A stretch of DNA of 64,000 bases from Micromonospora coxensis. GTDB lineage: Bacteria; Actinomycetota; Actinomycetes; Mycobacteriales; Micromonosporaceae. The position numbers and the translations under genes are program-made. The notes below the pieces were generated by a model. That model saw nothing but the letters and a program-made list of their open reading frames with translations. It did not search any database and was not told the DNA's origin. This document shows positions 8,805 through 17,285 of the stretch, one piece after another. The DNA lies in the NCBI RefSeq assembly GCF_900090295.1, contig NZ_LT607753.1:1922001-1986000 (forward strand), given 5' to 3'. Within the stretch, counting starts at the first letter, position 1, and each line of letters opens with the position of its first letter.

Positions 8805-9680
8805 ATGTTCGACCTCCTTGTGATCGGTGGCCTGGGTGTGGACCTGCGGGTGCACGTGCCGGCCATCCCGCCGCCGGCCGCCGATTCGATGACCGTCCCG
8901 CCGATCCGGGCCCGGATCGGCAACACCGGCGCCGGGGTGGCGCTGGCCGCGCACGCCCTCGGGCTGCGGGTGGCCCTGGTCGACGTGCTCGGCGCCGACC
9001 CGGCCGGCGCGGTGGTCCGGGCGGCGCTGGCCCGGACCTCGGTGCACACCGTGCTCGGGGACAGCCCCGGCGGCACCCGGCAGTCGGTGAACCTGGTGGA
9101 CCCGGCGGGACGGCGGATGTCGCTGTACGACCCGGCCCCGTGGACGGGAGCGGACGCCCCGTTCGGCGACGACCGGCTCGCCGCGCTGGTCCGCGACGCC
9201 GCCCACGTGCACGTCTCGATCATGGACTGGGCGCGGGACCGGCTGCCGGTGCTGCGCGCGGCACTGCCCGACGGGGTGGCGCTCTCCACCGACCTGCACG
9301 ACTGGGACGGGCAGAACCCCTACCACCGCCCGTTCGCCGAGGCGGCGGACCTGGTCTTCGTCAGTGGCGTACGGCTGGGCGACGACGCGCCCGCGCTCGC
9401 CGCCGCGCTGGCGCCCCGTACGGTGCTGGTGACCCGGGGCGCGGACGGCGCCGACCTGTACCCGGGCGACGGCACCCGTCACCACGTGCCGGCCACCGTG
9501 CCGCCCGCCCCGGTGGTCGACAGCAACGGCGCCGGGGACGCCTTCGCCGCCGCGCTGATCGCCGGTCGGCTGGCCGGCGGCACGGTGCCCGACGCGGCCG
9601 CGCACGCCGCCCGGGTCGCCGCCGCGGCCTGCACCCACGACGGCATGGAGTACCCGCCCGGCCTGCTGCCGACCCGCTGA
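8805..9680 (+). CDS. PfkB-family sugar kinase
   Basis: 291 residues. The GNTGAGVALAAHALG segment (about 39-54) and the DSNGAGDAFAAAL motif (239-251, with D245 as expected catalytic base) define the ribokinase/PfkB fold, which phosphorylates sugars or nucleosides using ATP. The substrate cannot be told from sequence. No clear ribosome site; a CAGGCT -10-like box lies at 8787-8792, giving a very short leader. It is divergent from the SNF2 helicase with 62 bases between and convergent with the DinB gene. Confidence 0.85.
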   Translation: MFDLLVIGGLGVDLRVHVPAIPPPAADSMTVPPIRARIGNTGAGVALAAHALGLRVALVDVLGADPAGAVVRAALARTSVHTVLGDSPGGTRQSVNLVDPAGRRMSLYDPAPWTGADAPFGDDRLAALVRDAAHVHVSIMDWARDRLPVLRAALPDGVALSTDLHDWDGQNPYHRPFAEAADLVFVSGVRLGDDAPALAAALAPRTVLVTRGADGADLYPGDGTRHHVPATVPPAPVVDSNGAGDAFAAALIAGRLAGGTVPDAAAHAARVAAAACTHDGMEYPPGLLPTR

Positions 9681-9721
9681 CCCGCCGCTGCGTGCACCCG
9701 TCCGGCGCGGCCGGTACGGGC

Positions 9722-10243
9722 TCAGACCGCGCCGGTCTCGCCGTCGGTCAGTTCGCGCAGGATGTCGGCGTGCCCGGCGTGCCGGGCGGTCTCCTCGATC
9801 ATGTGGACCAGGATCCAGCGCACCGACACCTCGCCGAGCTGCGGCTGCCCGACGACGTGGTCCAGCGGGAACCGGGCGACCACCTCCCGGGAGCGGGCGC
9901 AGGCCGCCTCGTACGCCTCGACGAGGGACTCCAGGGTCTCCCCCTCGGCCAGGGCGAAACTCTCGGCCGCGTCCTCCTCGGTGGTCGGGAACCGCTCGCC
10001 GGGGGCGGGGGCGAGCAGGATCGGGAACCAGTTGCGTTCGATGATCGCGAGGTGCTTGACCAGGCCGGCGAGGGTGGTCGCGGAGGGCACCAGCCGGCGG
10101 GTGGCGGCGGCGTCGGTCAGCCCGCGCACCTTGCGCAGCACGACGGAGCGGTGGAAGTCGAGGAACGCCTCGAGGACGGCGCGCTCGTCGCCGGTGCGGG
10201 CCAGCACGGGCGCGAGAGTGGGGTCGATCGGGATCTCCGCCAT
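9722..10243 (-). CDS. DinB/DUF664 family protein
   Basis: 173 residues. A four-helix DinB-like protein: the TLAGLVKHLAIIERNWF segment and VRWILVHMIEETARHAGHADI are characteristic of DUF664, with histidines placed to bind a divalent metal. Related proteins include mycothiol- and bacillithiol-dependent transferases, so a thiol-transfer role is possible but unproven. There is no ribosome site; TAGGGT ends 6 bases before the ATG, suggesting a leaderless mRNA. Confidence 0.8.
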   Translation of the reverse strand: MAEIPIDPTLAPVLARTGDERAVLEAFLDFHRSVVLRKVRGLTDAAATRRLVPSATTLAGLVKHLAIIERNWFPILLAPAPGERFPTTEEDAAESFALAEGETLESLVEAYEAACARSREVVARFPLDHVVGQPQLGEVSVRWILVHMIEETARHAGHADILRELTDGETGAV

Positions 10244-10249
10244 CCCCGG

Positions 10250-10255
10250 ACCCTA
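10250..10255 (-). promoter_or_regulatory. Predicted -10 box for leaderless DinB mRNA
   Basis: TAGGGT on the minus strand fits TANNNT and is separated by 6 bases from the ATG at 10243, which would then be the transcript's 5' end. No ribosome site is visible. Confidence 0.5.
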
Positions 10256-10314
10256 GTCGGCGGGCGGTCGGGCCCGCTGCCCCGGCAAACCCTGCGGACC
10301 GGCGCTGCGCCGGG

Positions 10315-10320
10315 CAGGAT
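10315..10320 (+). promoter_or_regulatory. Predicted -10 box for leaderless small ORF
   Basis: CAGGAT lies 6 bases before the ATG at 10327, the same geometry as other boxes in this window. Confidence 0.4.
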
Positions 10321-10326
10321 GGGCCC

Positions 10327-10524
10327 ATGGCTTCAACGGTGAGGATTCCCCTGGTGGACGGCCCGGCCGACGGCGAGACGGTCGACGCCGAGTTGGACAG
10401 CAACGACCGTCCGCCGCTGACCCATCACCACCTGGGCGCGGAGGGGTTGGTCGACGCCCAGATCTACGAGCTGGAGTCGGTCGGCGAGCAGTGGTGCTAC
10501 CGCTGGCGCGGCCCGGCCGTCTGA
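10327..10524 (+). CDS. Small acidic conserved-type hypothetical protein
   Basis: 65 residues, acidic N-terminal half, no signal or membrane segment. It ends with ELESVGEQWCYRWRGPAV, an aromatic and arginine-rich tail. I do not recognise a family. Codon use matches neighbouring genes and the ATG follows a -10-like box by 6 bases, so it is probably real and leaderless. Confidence 0.6.
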   Translation: MASTVRIPLVDGPADGETVDAELDSNDRPPLTHHHLGAEGLVDAQIYELESVGEQWCYRWRGPAV

Positions 10525-10656
10525 CCCCGGCCGGCAGGGCGACGCGGGGCGGCCGGACCGGACGACGCGGGGCGATCGGGCCGGGAGGCGCGGGGCGGGC
10601 AACGCGAGCGGGCGGCGCGGGGCGGGCCGGTCACCCGGCCCGTCGGACGCGGGCGG

Positions 10657-11805
10657 TCAGGCGGCCATCCGGGCCAGGGTCCGGTTGCGCAGGCTCTCCA
10701 GCACCGCGCGGGTGACCTGGGAGGTGCCGCGGGCCTGCTCGCAGACGTCGGCGACGCGCCGGGCGGTCTCGTCCGCGCGGGACTCCCGTTCGTCCCAGAG
10801 CCGGTCGACCTCCGCGAGCAGCGGACCCTCCACCTCGCGTTCCACGCCGCGCAGCGCCGGCACCCCGAGCCGCTGGGCCAGGTCGAAGACCTTCCCGGCG
10901 TACGGCAGGGGCAGGAACGGGGTGCCCACCATGGCGGCGAAGATCAGGAAGTGCAGCCGCATCCCCACGGCCAGGTCGAAGTGCTTCATCAGGCCGAGCA
11001 CCTGCCGGGGTGAGTAGTCACCGTGCAGGATCCGGCCCCGCTCGGCGGCGACCATGTGCGACAGCACGCCGTGCGAGTGCCGGATGTCGTCGCGTTCCAT
11101 CGGCACGAAGAGCACGTACGCGTCGATCCGCTGCACCAGGAAGTCCCCGATCTGGGCGATCAGCCGGTGGTACCCGTCGACGTCGAGCCGTTCGGCGGCC
11201 CGGCCGGGCTCCCGGACGCTCAGCCCGACCAGGCGCCGGCCGGCCGGGACGCCCTCCTCGCGCAGCAGCCGGGCGGGGAACTCCTCCGGCTCCAGCAGGA
11301 ACGCCGGGTCGGCGGTGACGGTGATCGGGTTGAGCAGGCCGGCCTCCTCCAGCACCATCCGGGACTCCTGGTCCCGTACGGTCACCTCGGTCGCCCCGGC
11401 CAGCGTCTCCCGGACCATGCCGCTGTCCACCCCGTCGTTGAGCGGCCCGACGCCGACCGCGTACGTCAGCAGGGGCAGTCCGCGTTCCTGGGCGACCCGG
11501 ACGACCCGCAGGTAACGGCGGGCCTCCCTGTCGTAGAGGATGCCGCCGCCGCCCAGGATCAGCAGGTCGAGCTGGGCCAGCACCTCGGCGGAGTCGACCC
11601 GGCTGACGCCCTCCCAGGGCACCGCCTCCACGTCCGGGTGGGCGAGGGCGGTGTGGGCCGGGTTGCGGGAGAAGACGATGATCCGGGCGTTCGGCTCCTG
11701 CTGGCGCAGGTCGGCCAGGAGGCCGGTGAGGATCGCCTCGTCACCGAGGTTCCGGCCGCCGTACGAACCGAGCACACCGATGGTCAGTCCGGTGTCGTCC
11801 CTCAT
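10657..11805 (-). CDS. Polysaccharide pyruvyl transferase family protein
   Basis: 382 residues. The N-terminal IGVLGSYGGRNLGDEAILTG and LDLLILGGGGILYD segments and the C-terminal FDLAVGMRLHFLIFAAMVG segment are hallmarks of the CsaB/pyruvyltransferase superfamily, which adds ketal-linked pyruvate to cell-surface sugars. Some relatives have other roles, so the substrate is unknown. ATG with a strong GGGGAGGAG site. It stands alone downstream of a TetR gene on the same strand. Confidence 0.85.
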   Translation of the reverse strand: MRDDTGLTIGVLGSYGGRNLGDEAILTGLLADLRQQEPNARIIVFSRNPAHTALAHPDVEAVPWEGVSRVDSAEVLAQLDLLILGGGGILYDREARRYLRVVRVAQERGLPLLTYAVGVGPLNDGVDSGMVRETLAGATEVTVRDQESRMVLEEAGLLNPITVTADPAFLLEPEEFPARLLREEGVPAGRRLVGLSVREPGRAAERLDVDGYHRLIAQIGDFLVQRIDAYVLFVPMERDDIRHSHGVLSHMVAAERGRILHGDYSPRQVLGLMKHFDLAVGMRLHFLIFAAMVGTPFLPLPYAGKVFDLAQRLGVPALRGVEREVEGPLLAEVDRLWDERESRADETARRVADVCEQARGTSQVTRAVLESLRNRTLARMAA

Positions 11806-11863
11806 CCGTCACTCCTCCCCGGGTACGTCCGGGGCGGTTTCCCGCTGCGCGCCGGGCCATGCC

Positions 11864-12439
11864 TCAGCGGGCTGGGGCGAGCAGCCGGGACACCAGGGCC
11901 GACACCACCTCGTCCGGGTCGAATCCGGCGTCGATGGAGGTGCCGAGCAGGTCGAGCAGGAGCCCGTCCACCGCGTAGCGCAGCAGGGCCACCTCGAAGG
12001 CCCCGCCGGGCAGCCCGGCCGCGACGTGGAAGGCGACGTCGTCGCGGTACCCGCGGCGCAGCGTCTCCCCGAGGACGCGGGCCAGCCCGGGGCGGCGGAC
12101 GGCCTCCAGCCGCAGCTCGATCAGCGCGCGGGTCAGCTCGGGCTGGGCGGTGGTCCGCTCGACGATGTAGCGCACGTAGTCGGTGACCAGTTCCAGGGAG
12201 GGCTCGCGGGCTGCCAGTTCGGCGAGCCGGTGCTCGTCCGGGGCGAACCGTTCCATGATCCGCTCGCCGAGCGCGCCGAGCAGCGCGTCCCGGGAGCGGA
12301 AGTAGTTCGACGCGGTGCCGACCGGCACGCCGGCCTCGGCGTCGACGGCGCGGTGGGTCAGGCCCCGCGCCCCGGTCGCCGCCAGCACCCGCAACCCCGC
12401 GTCGGCCAACGCCGCCCGCCGCTCCACGTTCCTCGCCAC
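11864..12439 (-). CDS. TetR family regulator
   Basis: 191 residues. N-terminal helix-turn-helix (GLTHRAVDAEAGVPVGTASNYF, residues about 26-47) followed by an all-helical ligand domain. GTG start with no ribosome site; TAGGGT ends 6 bases upstream, so the mRNA is probably leaderless. It is divergent from the reductase gene at 12515, with 75 bases between that contain two perfect ACCACGACAG copies; it most likely represses that gene and itself. Confidence 0.85.
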   Translation of the reverse strand: MARNVERRAALADAGLRVLAATGARGLTHRAVDAEAGVPVGTASNYFRSRDALLGALGERIMERFAPDEHRLAELAAREPSLELVTDYVRYIVERTTAQPELTRALIELRLEAVRRPGLARVLGETLRRGYRDDVAFHVAAGLPGGAFEVALLRYAVDGLLLDLLGTSIDAGFDPDEVVSALVSRLLAPAR

Positions 12440-12445
12440 GACATC

Positions 12446-12451
12446 ACCCTA
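12446..12451 (-). promoter_or_regulatory. Predicted -10 box for leaderless tetR mRNA
   Basis: TAGGGT on the minus strand, 6 bases before the GTG start at 12439. Confidence 0.5.
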
Positions 12452-12456
12452 GCGCA

Positions 12457-12492
12457 ACCACGACAGATGTTGTAGTTTATCGACCACGACAG
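12457..12492. promoter_or_regulatory. Direct-repeat candidate operator between TetR and reductase genes
   Basis: ACCACGACAG occurs at 12457-12466 and again at 12483-12492, 26 bases apart, in the divergent promoter region. TetR proteins normally use palindromes, so this may be two half-site regions or a different regulator's site. Confidence 0.4.
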
Positions 12493-12514
12493 CAGTAGTG
12501 ATTGAGGAGTTCGG

Positions 12515-13084
12515 TTGCGCAAGCTCGTGTACTACATCGCCAGCACCCTCGACGGCTTCATCGCCGCCCCCGACGGGTCGTACGACGACCTCCCGCTCCA
12601 CGACGACGTCCGGGACCACCTGGTGGCGCACTGGCCCCAGACGTTCCCCACCTTCCTGCACGAGCACTTCGGCATCGACCGGCCCCAGGGCCGCTTCGAC
12701 GCCGTGGTGATGGGTCGGCACACCTACGACCCGGCGCTGAAGGTCGGCGTCACCAGCCCGTACGCCCACCTGGAGCAGTACGTCTTCTCCCGCTCCCTGG
12801 CCCCGGCCGACCACCCGGACGTGGAGATCGTGGCCGGCGACCCGGTCGCGTTCGTGCAGGAGCTGAAGCGGCAGCCCGGCGGGGACATCTGGCTCTGCGG
12901 CGGCGGCCGGCTCGCCGGGCAACTGCTCGGCGAGGTGGACGAACTGGTGGTCAAGCTCCACCCGGTCCTGCTCGGCAGCGGCATCCCGATCGTCGACCGG
13001 GAGTTCGACCCGCGCCGGTTCCGCCTGGTGGAGACCCGCCCCTTCGACAGCGGGCTGGTCGTCCTGCGCTACCTCGCCAGGTGA
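12515..13084 (+). CDS. Dihydrofolate reductase/RibD C-terminal-like oxidoreductase
   Basis: 189 residues. KLVYYIASTLDGFIAAPDGS at the start and GGDIWLCGGGRLAGQLL (about 125-141) match the RibD_C/DHFR-like family of NAD(P)H reductases; members are small soluble enzymes of mostly unknown substrate and are often controlled by an adjacent TetR. TTG start, supported by GAGGAG (12504-12509) 5 bases upstream. Divergent from the TetR gene. Confidence 0.85.
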   Translation: MRKLVYYIASTLDGFIAAPDGSYDDLPLHDDVRDHLVAHWPQTFPTFLHEHFGIDRPQGRFDAVVMGRHTYDPALKVGVTSPYAHLEQYVFSRSLAPADHPDVEIVAGDPVAFVQELKRQPGGDIWLCGGGRLAGQLLGEVDELVVKLHPVLLGSGIPIVDREFDPRRFRLVETRPFDSGLVVLRYLAR

Positions 13085-13132
13085 GCCGGTTATCCGGTTG
13101 TCGGGCACCGGCGGGTCCACCACGGTGGACGG

Positions 13133-14068
13133 ATGGGTGAGCCGACGAAGAGCCGGATCGGCTGGCGGGACCTGCCCGCCCACGTCCGGTCCGCCGTGCA
13201 GGAGATCCTCGGCGACCGGGTGGTCGACGCCGTCTCCCAGCCCGGCGGGTACTCCCCCGGCACCGCCGACCGGGTCCGCACCGCGCGGGGCGGGCGGGCG
13301 TTCGTCAAGGCGGTCTGTCCGACGTTGAACGCGCACAGCGTCACGCTGCACCGTGCCGAGGCGGCCGTCGCGGCCCGGCTGCCCGGGTCGGCCCCGACAC
13401 CCCGGCTGCTGGGCCGCCACGACGACGGCGAGTGGGTGGCGCTGGTCTTCACCGACGTGGACGGGCGCCACCCGCGGACCCCGTGGCGGGACGACGAACT
13501 GGCCGTGGTGCTCCGGACGGTGCAGGAGCTGGCGGTCGCCCTCACCCCCAACCCGGTCCCGCACGTCCCGCCCGCCGCCGAGCGGCTGGCGACGGACTTC
13601 ACCGGGTGGCACCGGATCGCCGCCGACCCACCCGCCGACCTCGACCCGTGGGCCCGGGCCCACCTGCCCGAGCTGTGCGCCGCCGCCGAACGGGGCCTGG
13701 CCGCACTCGACGGTGACACCCTCTGCCACGTCGACCTGCGGGCCGACAACCTGCTGCTCGACGCCGCCGGCACGGTCACCGTGGTCGACTGGCCGCACGC
13801 CTGCCGGGGCCCGGCCTGGCTCGACACCGCCCTGCTGCTGGTCAACGTCCTGCTGTACGGCGGGCACGACGTCGAGGCGCTGCTGCGCCGGCTGCCGCTC
13901 ACCGCCGCCGTCGACCCCGACGCCCTGACCGGGGTCCACGCCGGGCTGGCCGGGTTCTTCCTCGACGGCGCCCGGCGACCGCCGCCGCCCGGCATTTCGA
14001 CCGTCCGGGCGTTCCAGCGGGCCCAGGGCGACGCGCTGCTGCCCTGGGTACGCCGCCGGCTGCGCTGA
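13133..14068 (+). CDS. Aminoglycoside phosphotransferase-fold kinase
   Basis: 311 residues. The kinase core is visible: lysine in AFVKAV (K59), catalytic loop CHVDLRADNLLL (D201, N206) and the metal-binding DW in TVVDWPHA (D219). This is the APH/choline kinase fold; similarity does not prove antibiotic modification and most chromosomal copies have unknown substrates. Weak ribosome site; a CACGGT sequence lies 6 bases before the ATG. Confidence 0.8.
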   Translation: MGEPTKSRIGWRDLPAHVRSAVQEILGDRVVDAVSQPGGYSPGTADRVRTARGGRAFVKAVCPTLNAHSVTLHRAEAAVAARLPGSAPTPRLLGRHDDGEWVALVFTDVDGRHPRTPWRDDELAVVLRTVQELAVALTPNPVPHVPPAAERLATDFTGWHRIAADPPADLDPWARAHLPELCAAAERGLAALDGDTLCHVDLRADNLLLDAAGTVTVVDWPHACRGPAWLDTALLLVNVLLYGGHDVEALLRRLPLTAAVDPDALTGVHAGLAGFFLDGARRPPPPGISTVRAFQRAQGDALLPWVRRRLR

Positions 14069-14121
14069 ACCGGGGCGCTCCTGTGGCAGGCTGGGACCGT
14101 CCACACCCCGAGGAGCCACAG

Positions 14122-14331
14122 GTGACCGCGACGGACATCCCACCGACGGTCGGCGCGCCGGCCACCCGCGCGTTGACCGCCGCCGGCTGGACCCGGCTCG
14201 ACCAGCTCACCGGCGTCACCGAGCGGGAGCTGCGCGCCCTGCACGGCGTCGGACCGAAGGCGATCGGCGTGCTGCGGGAGGCGCTGCGGCAGCGCGGCCT
14301 GCGCCTCGCCGGGGAGGACGGCACCGCCTGA
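14122..14331 (+). CDS. Small helix-hairpin-helix protein
   Basis: 69 residues from a GTG start with GAGGAG (14110-14115) 6 bases upstream; a longer reading from 14083 has no ribosome site. The core ATRALTAAGWTRLDQLTGVT followed by ELRALHGVGPKAIGVLREAL is a helix-hairpin-helix unit like that of the RNA polymerase alpha C-terminal domain, and should bind DNA without sequence specificity. Function unknown. A CAGGCT -10-like box lies at 14087-14092. Confidence 0.7.
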   Translation: MTATDIPPTVGAPATRALTAAGWTRLDQLTGVTERELRALHGVGPKAIGVLREALRQRGLRLAGEDGTA

Positions 14332-14573
14332 CGGTCGCCCCGACCTGGACGTCGACCTGGCCGGCGTGGTCGCGCACCTCGCCGGCCGGGTCGCCGCTCC
14401 CGCCGGCGTCGCCCCGGCCCGGCCGGCGGGGTCGCCGATTCACGTCGGCCGGAGTCCGGCCCGCGCCGACCCGGGCGCAGGTTCGACCGGGGCGCACAGG
14501 GGCCCGGCGCATCTCGAACGAGGCGTCCGATGACCGCCAGCACCGCCGGCCGTCACCGACAAGGCTCGTTGCC

Positions 14574-15323
14574 ATGACGACGACGACACTTCTCGACGGC
14601 AAGGTGGCTCTGGTGACCGGCGGCAGCCGGGGCATCGGGGCGGCGACCGCGCTGCGGCTGGCCGCCGACGGCGCCGACGTGGCCGTGACCTGGCAGCAGG
14701 ACGCCGAACAGGCGGCGACGGTGGTGAAGCGGATCGAGGCGACCGGCCGCCGGGCGCTCGCCCTGCGGGCCGACAACGCCGACCCGACCGCCCTGCGGGA
14801 GGCGGTCGACCGGACGGCCGGCGAGCTGGGCCGGCTCGACATCCTGGTGAACAACGCGGCGGTGTTCCTGGTCGGCGCGGTCGACGAGTTCGACGCCGCC
14901 GACCTGGACCGCACCATCGCGGTCAACGTCCGGGCGCCCTTCGTCGCCGCGCAGGCCGCCACCCGGCACCTGGGCGCCGGCGGCCGGATCATCTCGATCG
15001 GCAGCAACGTCGCCGAGCGGACGGTCTTCCCCGGGCTGGCCGCGTACGCGATGAGCAAGAGCGCGCTGGTCGGCATGACCAAGGGGCTCGCCCGGGACCT
15101 CGGGCCGCGCGGCGTCACGGTCAACCTGGTCGTACCCGGGCCGACCGACACGGACGCCAACCCGGCCGACGGCCCGAACGCCGGGACGATCCGCGGCTTC
15201 ACCGCCCTCGGCCGGTACGCCTCCCCGGACGAGGTGGCCGCCACGGTCGCCCATCTCGCCGGCCCCGACGCCGGGTACGTCACCGGCGCGACGATCACCG
15301 TCGACGGTGGCTTCACCGTCTGA
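14574..15323 (+). CDS. Short-chain dehydrogenase/reductase (FabG-like)
   Basis: 249 residues, classical SDR. Cofactor motif TGGSRGIG (15-22), NNAA (93-96), catalytic S-Y-K with Y158 and K162 in YAMSK, and a C-terminal DGGF typical of FabG-like enzymes. It oxidises or reduces a carbonyl with NAD(P)H; the substrate is unknown. Position far from the fab cluster argues against being the housekeeping ketoacyl-ACP reductase. A 13-bp hairpin follows the stop. Confidence 0.85.
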   Translation: MTTTTLLDGKVALVTGGSRGIGAATALRLAADGADVAVTWQQDAEQAATVVKRIEATGRRALALRADNADPTALREAVDRTAGELGRLDILVNNAAVFLVGAVDEFDAADLDRTIAVNVRAPFVAAQAATRHLGAGGRIISIGSNVAERTVFPGLAAYAMSKSALVGMTKGLARDLGPRGVTVNLVVPGPTDTDANPADGPNAGTIRGFTALGRYASPDEVAATVAHLAGPDAGYVTGATITVDGGFTV

Positions 15324-15329
15324 CCCGCC

Positions 15330-15364
15330 GGGCGGGTGCGGAGGGACGTCTTCCGCACCCGCCC
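15330..15364 (+). terminator. Hairpin terminator after SDR gene
   Basis: GGGCGGGTGCGGA (15330-15342) pairs perfectly with 15352-15364 across a 9-base loop, just after the SDR stop. No T-run, as is common in high-GC actinobacteria. Confidence 0.6.
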
Positions 15365-15412
15365 CAACCATCCACGCCCGGACCCGCGTTTGATGACGGT
15401 GAGGGGGTGGAG

Positions 15413-15916
15413 ATGATCGAGTCGTTCCACGAGTTCGTGGTGCAGCGGTCCGCCGCCCTGTCCCGTACCGCGTACCTGCTGACCGGGGACCACCAGCACG
15501 CCGAGGACCTGCTCCAGAGCGCGCTGGCCCGCAGCTACCGGCACTGGCGGCGGATCCGCGACGGCGATCCCGAGGCGTACGTGCGGCGGGTCATGTACCA
15601 CCAGCAGGTCTCCTGGTGGCGGCGACGCCGGGTCACCGAACGGCTGGAGGCGGAACCGACCGAGCGCGCCCGGACCGACCACAGCGACGGCACCGCCCTG
15701 CGGCTGAGCGTGGCCGCCGCGCTGCGCCGGCTCACCCCGCGCCAGCGGGCCGTGGTGGTGCTGCGCTACTACGAGGACCTGACCGAGGCGCAGGTCGCCG
15801 AGGTGCTGGGCTGCTCGGTGGGCACGGTGAAACGGCACGGCCACGACGCCGTCGTCCGGCTGCGCGAGATCGCCCCGGACCTGGTCGAGGCCGTCCCGGA
15901 GAGGAGCGCCCGATGA
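15413..15916 (+). CDS. SigE-family ECF RNA polymerase sigma factor
   Basis: 167 residues. Region 2 (AAYLLTGD-like TAYLLTGDHQHAEDLLQSAL) and region 4 (LTPRQRAVVVLRYYEDLTEA then EVLGCSVGTVKRH) give the short SigE-type ECF sigma common in actinobacteria. Region 3 is absent. GTG at 15407 is an alternative start. The stop overlaps the next gene's ATG (ATGA at 15913), so the membrane protein that follows is translated with it and is the likely sensor or anti-sigma partner. Confidence 0.85.
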   Translation: MIESFHEFVVQRSAALSRTAYLLTGDHQHAEDLLQSALARSYRHWRRIRDGDPEAYVRRVMYHQQVSWWRRRRVTERLEAEPTERARTDHSDGTALRLSVAAALRRLTPRQRAVVVLRYYEDLTEAQVAEVLGCSVGTVKRHGHDAVVRLREIAPDLVEAVPERSAR

Positions 15917-17265
15917 GCGTACGACTGCGCGAGGCCCTGCACCGGGCGGCGGCGGACGTGCCGGCGTACCCGGTGCACGAACGGGCCCTGGCCACGGCCC
16001 GGCGGACCCGGCGGCGGGCCGCCCTGGCCGGGGTGGCGGCGGTGGTCGCGGTGCTGGCGCTCGGCCTGTCGGTGCCGGCCGCCGGGCCGGCCCGGCTCGA
16101 CCCGGCGGCCGGGGCGGAGGTGGCGCTGCCGGACCGGGTCGGCCTGCCGGTGCTCGGGTCGCTGCACGCCACCGACCGGCCCCGGCTCGGCCCGGCCGCC
16201 GTCATCTTCAGCGGCCAGGCACCCCGGCTGCACGGCTGGTGGGACGACATGCGCGTCGGTGTGGTCGCCGCGGGATCGGACAGGTATCGCGTGCTGACCA
16301 CCGGCACCGAGGCACCCGTCGGCGAGCAGGCCGTGCTCTCCCCCGACGGCCGGCGCATCGCCCACCCCGGAGGCAGCTCCGACGAGCCCGGCGTCGACGT
16401 GGTCGACCTCGTCGACGGCCGGACCCGTTTCCTGCCCACCCGGGTGGACCGCAGCGTGCTCACCGAACCGGTGGGTTGGTCCGTCGACGGGACCCGCCTC
16501 GTGCTCCGGGACACCGTGCCGGTGGCCGCCGACGGCGCCACCTACCGCTCCGTGCTGAGCATCGTTCCCGTCGACGGAAGCCGGTGGACCCACCTGGCCG
16601 ACGGCGCACAGGAGGCACAGTTCGGCCGAACCGTCGCCTTCACCCGGGACCGGGTCGCCTACCAGTTCGGCCGGACCGTCGCAGTCGCCGGACTCGACGG
16701 CCGGCGACTCTCCTCATTCCCGCTGCCCGCCGACACCTGGCTGGCCGGCAAGGGCGCATGGACGCCTGAAGGTTCCCTCACCGTCGTCACCCGGGCCGAG
16801 GGCACCGACCGGTGGAGCTTGCGCCGAGTCGATCCCGGGACCGGACGCGACCTCGGCCCCACTCCACTGCCTGCGGTGGACGGGGTGACCACGATCAGGT
16901 TGCTCGGCTGGGCGGCGGACGGGTCCGCCTGGGTGGTCGCGTACCGGCCGGAGCCCGCTGCGCCGGCCCGTTTCGACCAGCCGTTGGAGCTGGACCAGCG
17001 GACCGCGTACGGGCACGTCCGCAGCGTGCGGGTGCTGGCGCTGACCCCCGGGGCCGCCGTGCCGACCACCCTGCTCACCGCCCCCGACCAGGTACTGGCG
17101 CTCGACGTCGCCGACCACGTGGTGCGCGCCGGCCGGGTGCGCGCCGCCGACCCGCCGTCCGGGGTTGGCGGCCGGTTCTGGTGGTGGACCGGACTGGCCT
17201 CGGCGGTCGCGCTCGGCCTGCTCGGGCTCCGGTGGGCGCGGCGACGCCGGAGGCCCTCGGCCTGA
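15913..17265 (+). CDS. Membrane protein with beta-propeller-like domain, putative anti-sigma partner
   Basis: 450 residues. About 35 cytoplasmic residues, one helix (about 36-54), a long outer domain with TolB/WD40-like repeats (LSPDGRRIAHPGGS, WSVDGTRLVLRD, WTPEGSLTVVTRA), and a second helix near the C-terminus followed by RRRRR. GAGGAG at 15901-15906 and a 4-bp overlap with the sigma gene fix the start. The arrangement is typical of a transmembrane partner of a SigE-type sigma; the short N-terminus has no canonical zinc motif, so anti-sigma activity is inferred from context. Confidence 0.75.
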   Translation: MSVRLREALHRAAADVPAYPVHERALATARRTRRRAALAGVAAVVAVLALGLSVPAAGPARLDPAAGAEVALPDRVGLPVLGSLHATDRPRLGPAAVIFSGQAPRLHGWWDDMRVGVVAAGSDRYRVLTTGTEAPVGEQAVLSPDGRRIAHPGGSSDEPGVDVVDLVDGRTRFLPTRVDRSVLTEPVGWSVDGTRLVLRDTVPVAADGATYRSVLSIVPVDGSRWTHLADGAQEAQFGRTVAFTRDRVAYQFGRTVAVAGLDGRRLSSFPLPADTWLAGKGAWTPEGSLTVVTRAEGTDRWSLRRVDPGTGRDLGPTPLPAVDGVTTIRLLGWAADGSAWVVAYRPEPAAPARFDQPLELDQRTAYGHVRSVRVLALTPGAAVPTTLLTAPDQVLALDVADHVVRAGRVRAADPPSGVGGRFWWWTGLASAVALGLLGLRWARRRRRPSA

Positions 17266-17285
17266 CTGCCGGAGTCGGGGGGCGG

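Noticed and set aside
13133..14068. Calling the APH-fold kinase an aminoglycoside resistance gene
   Set aside because: Only the kinase core is visible; many chromosomal APH-fold proteins do not modify antibiotics and the context gives no support.
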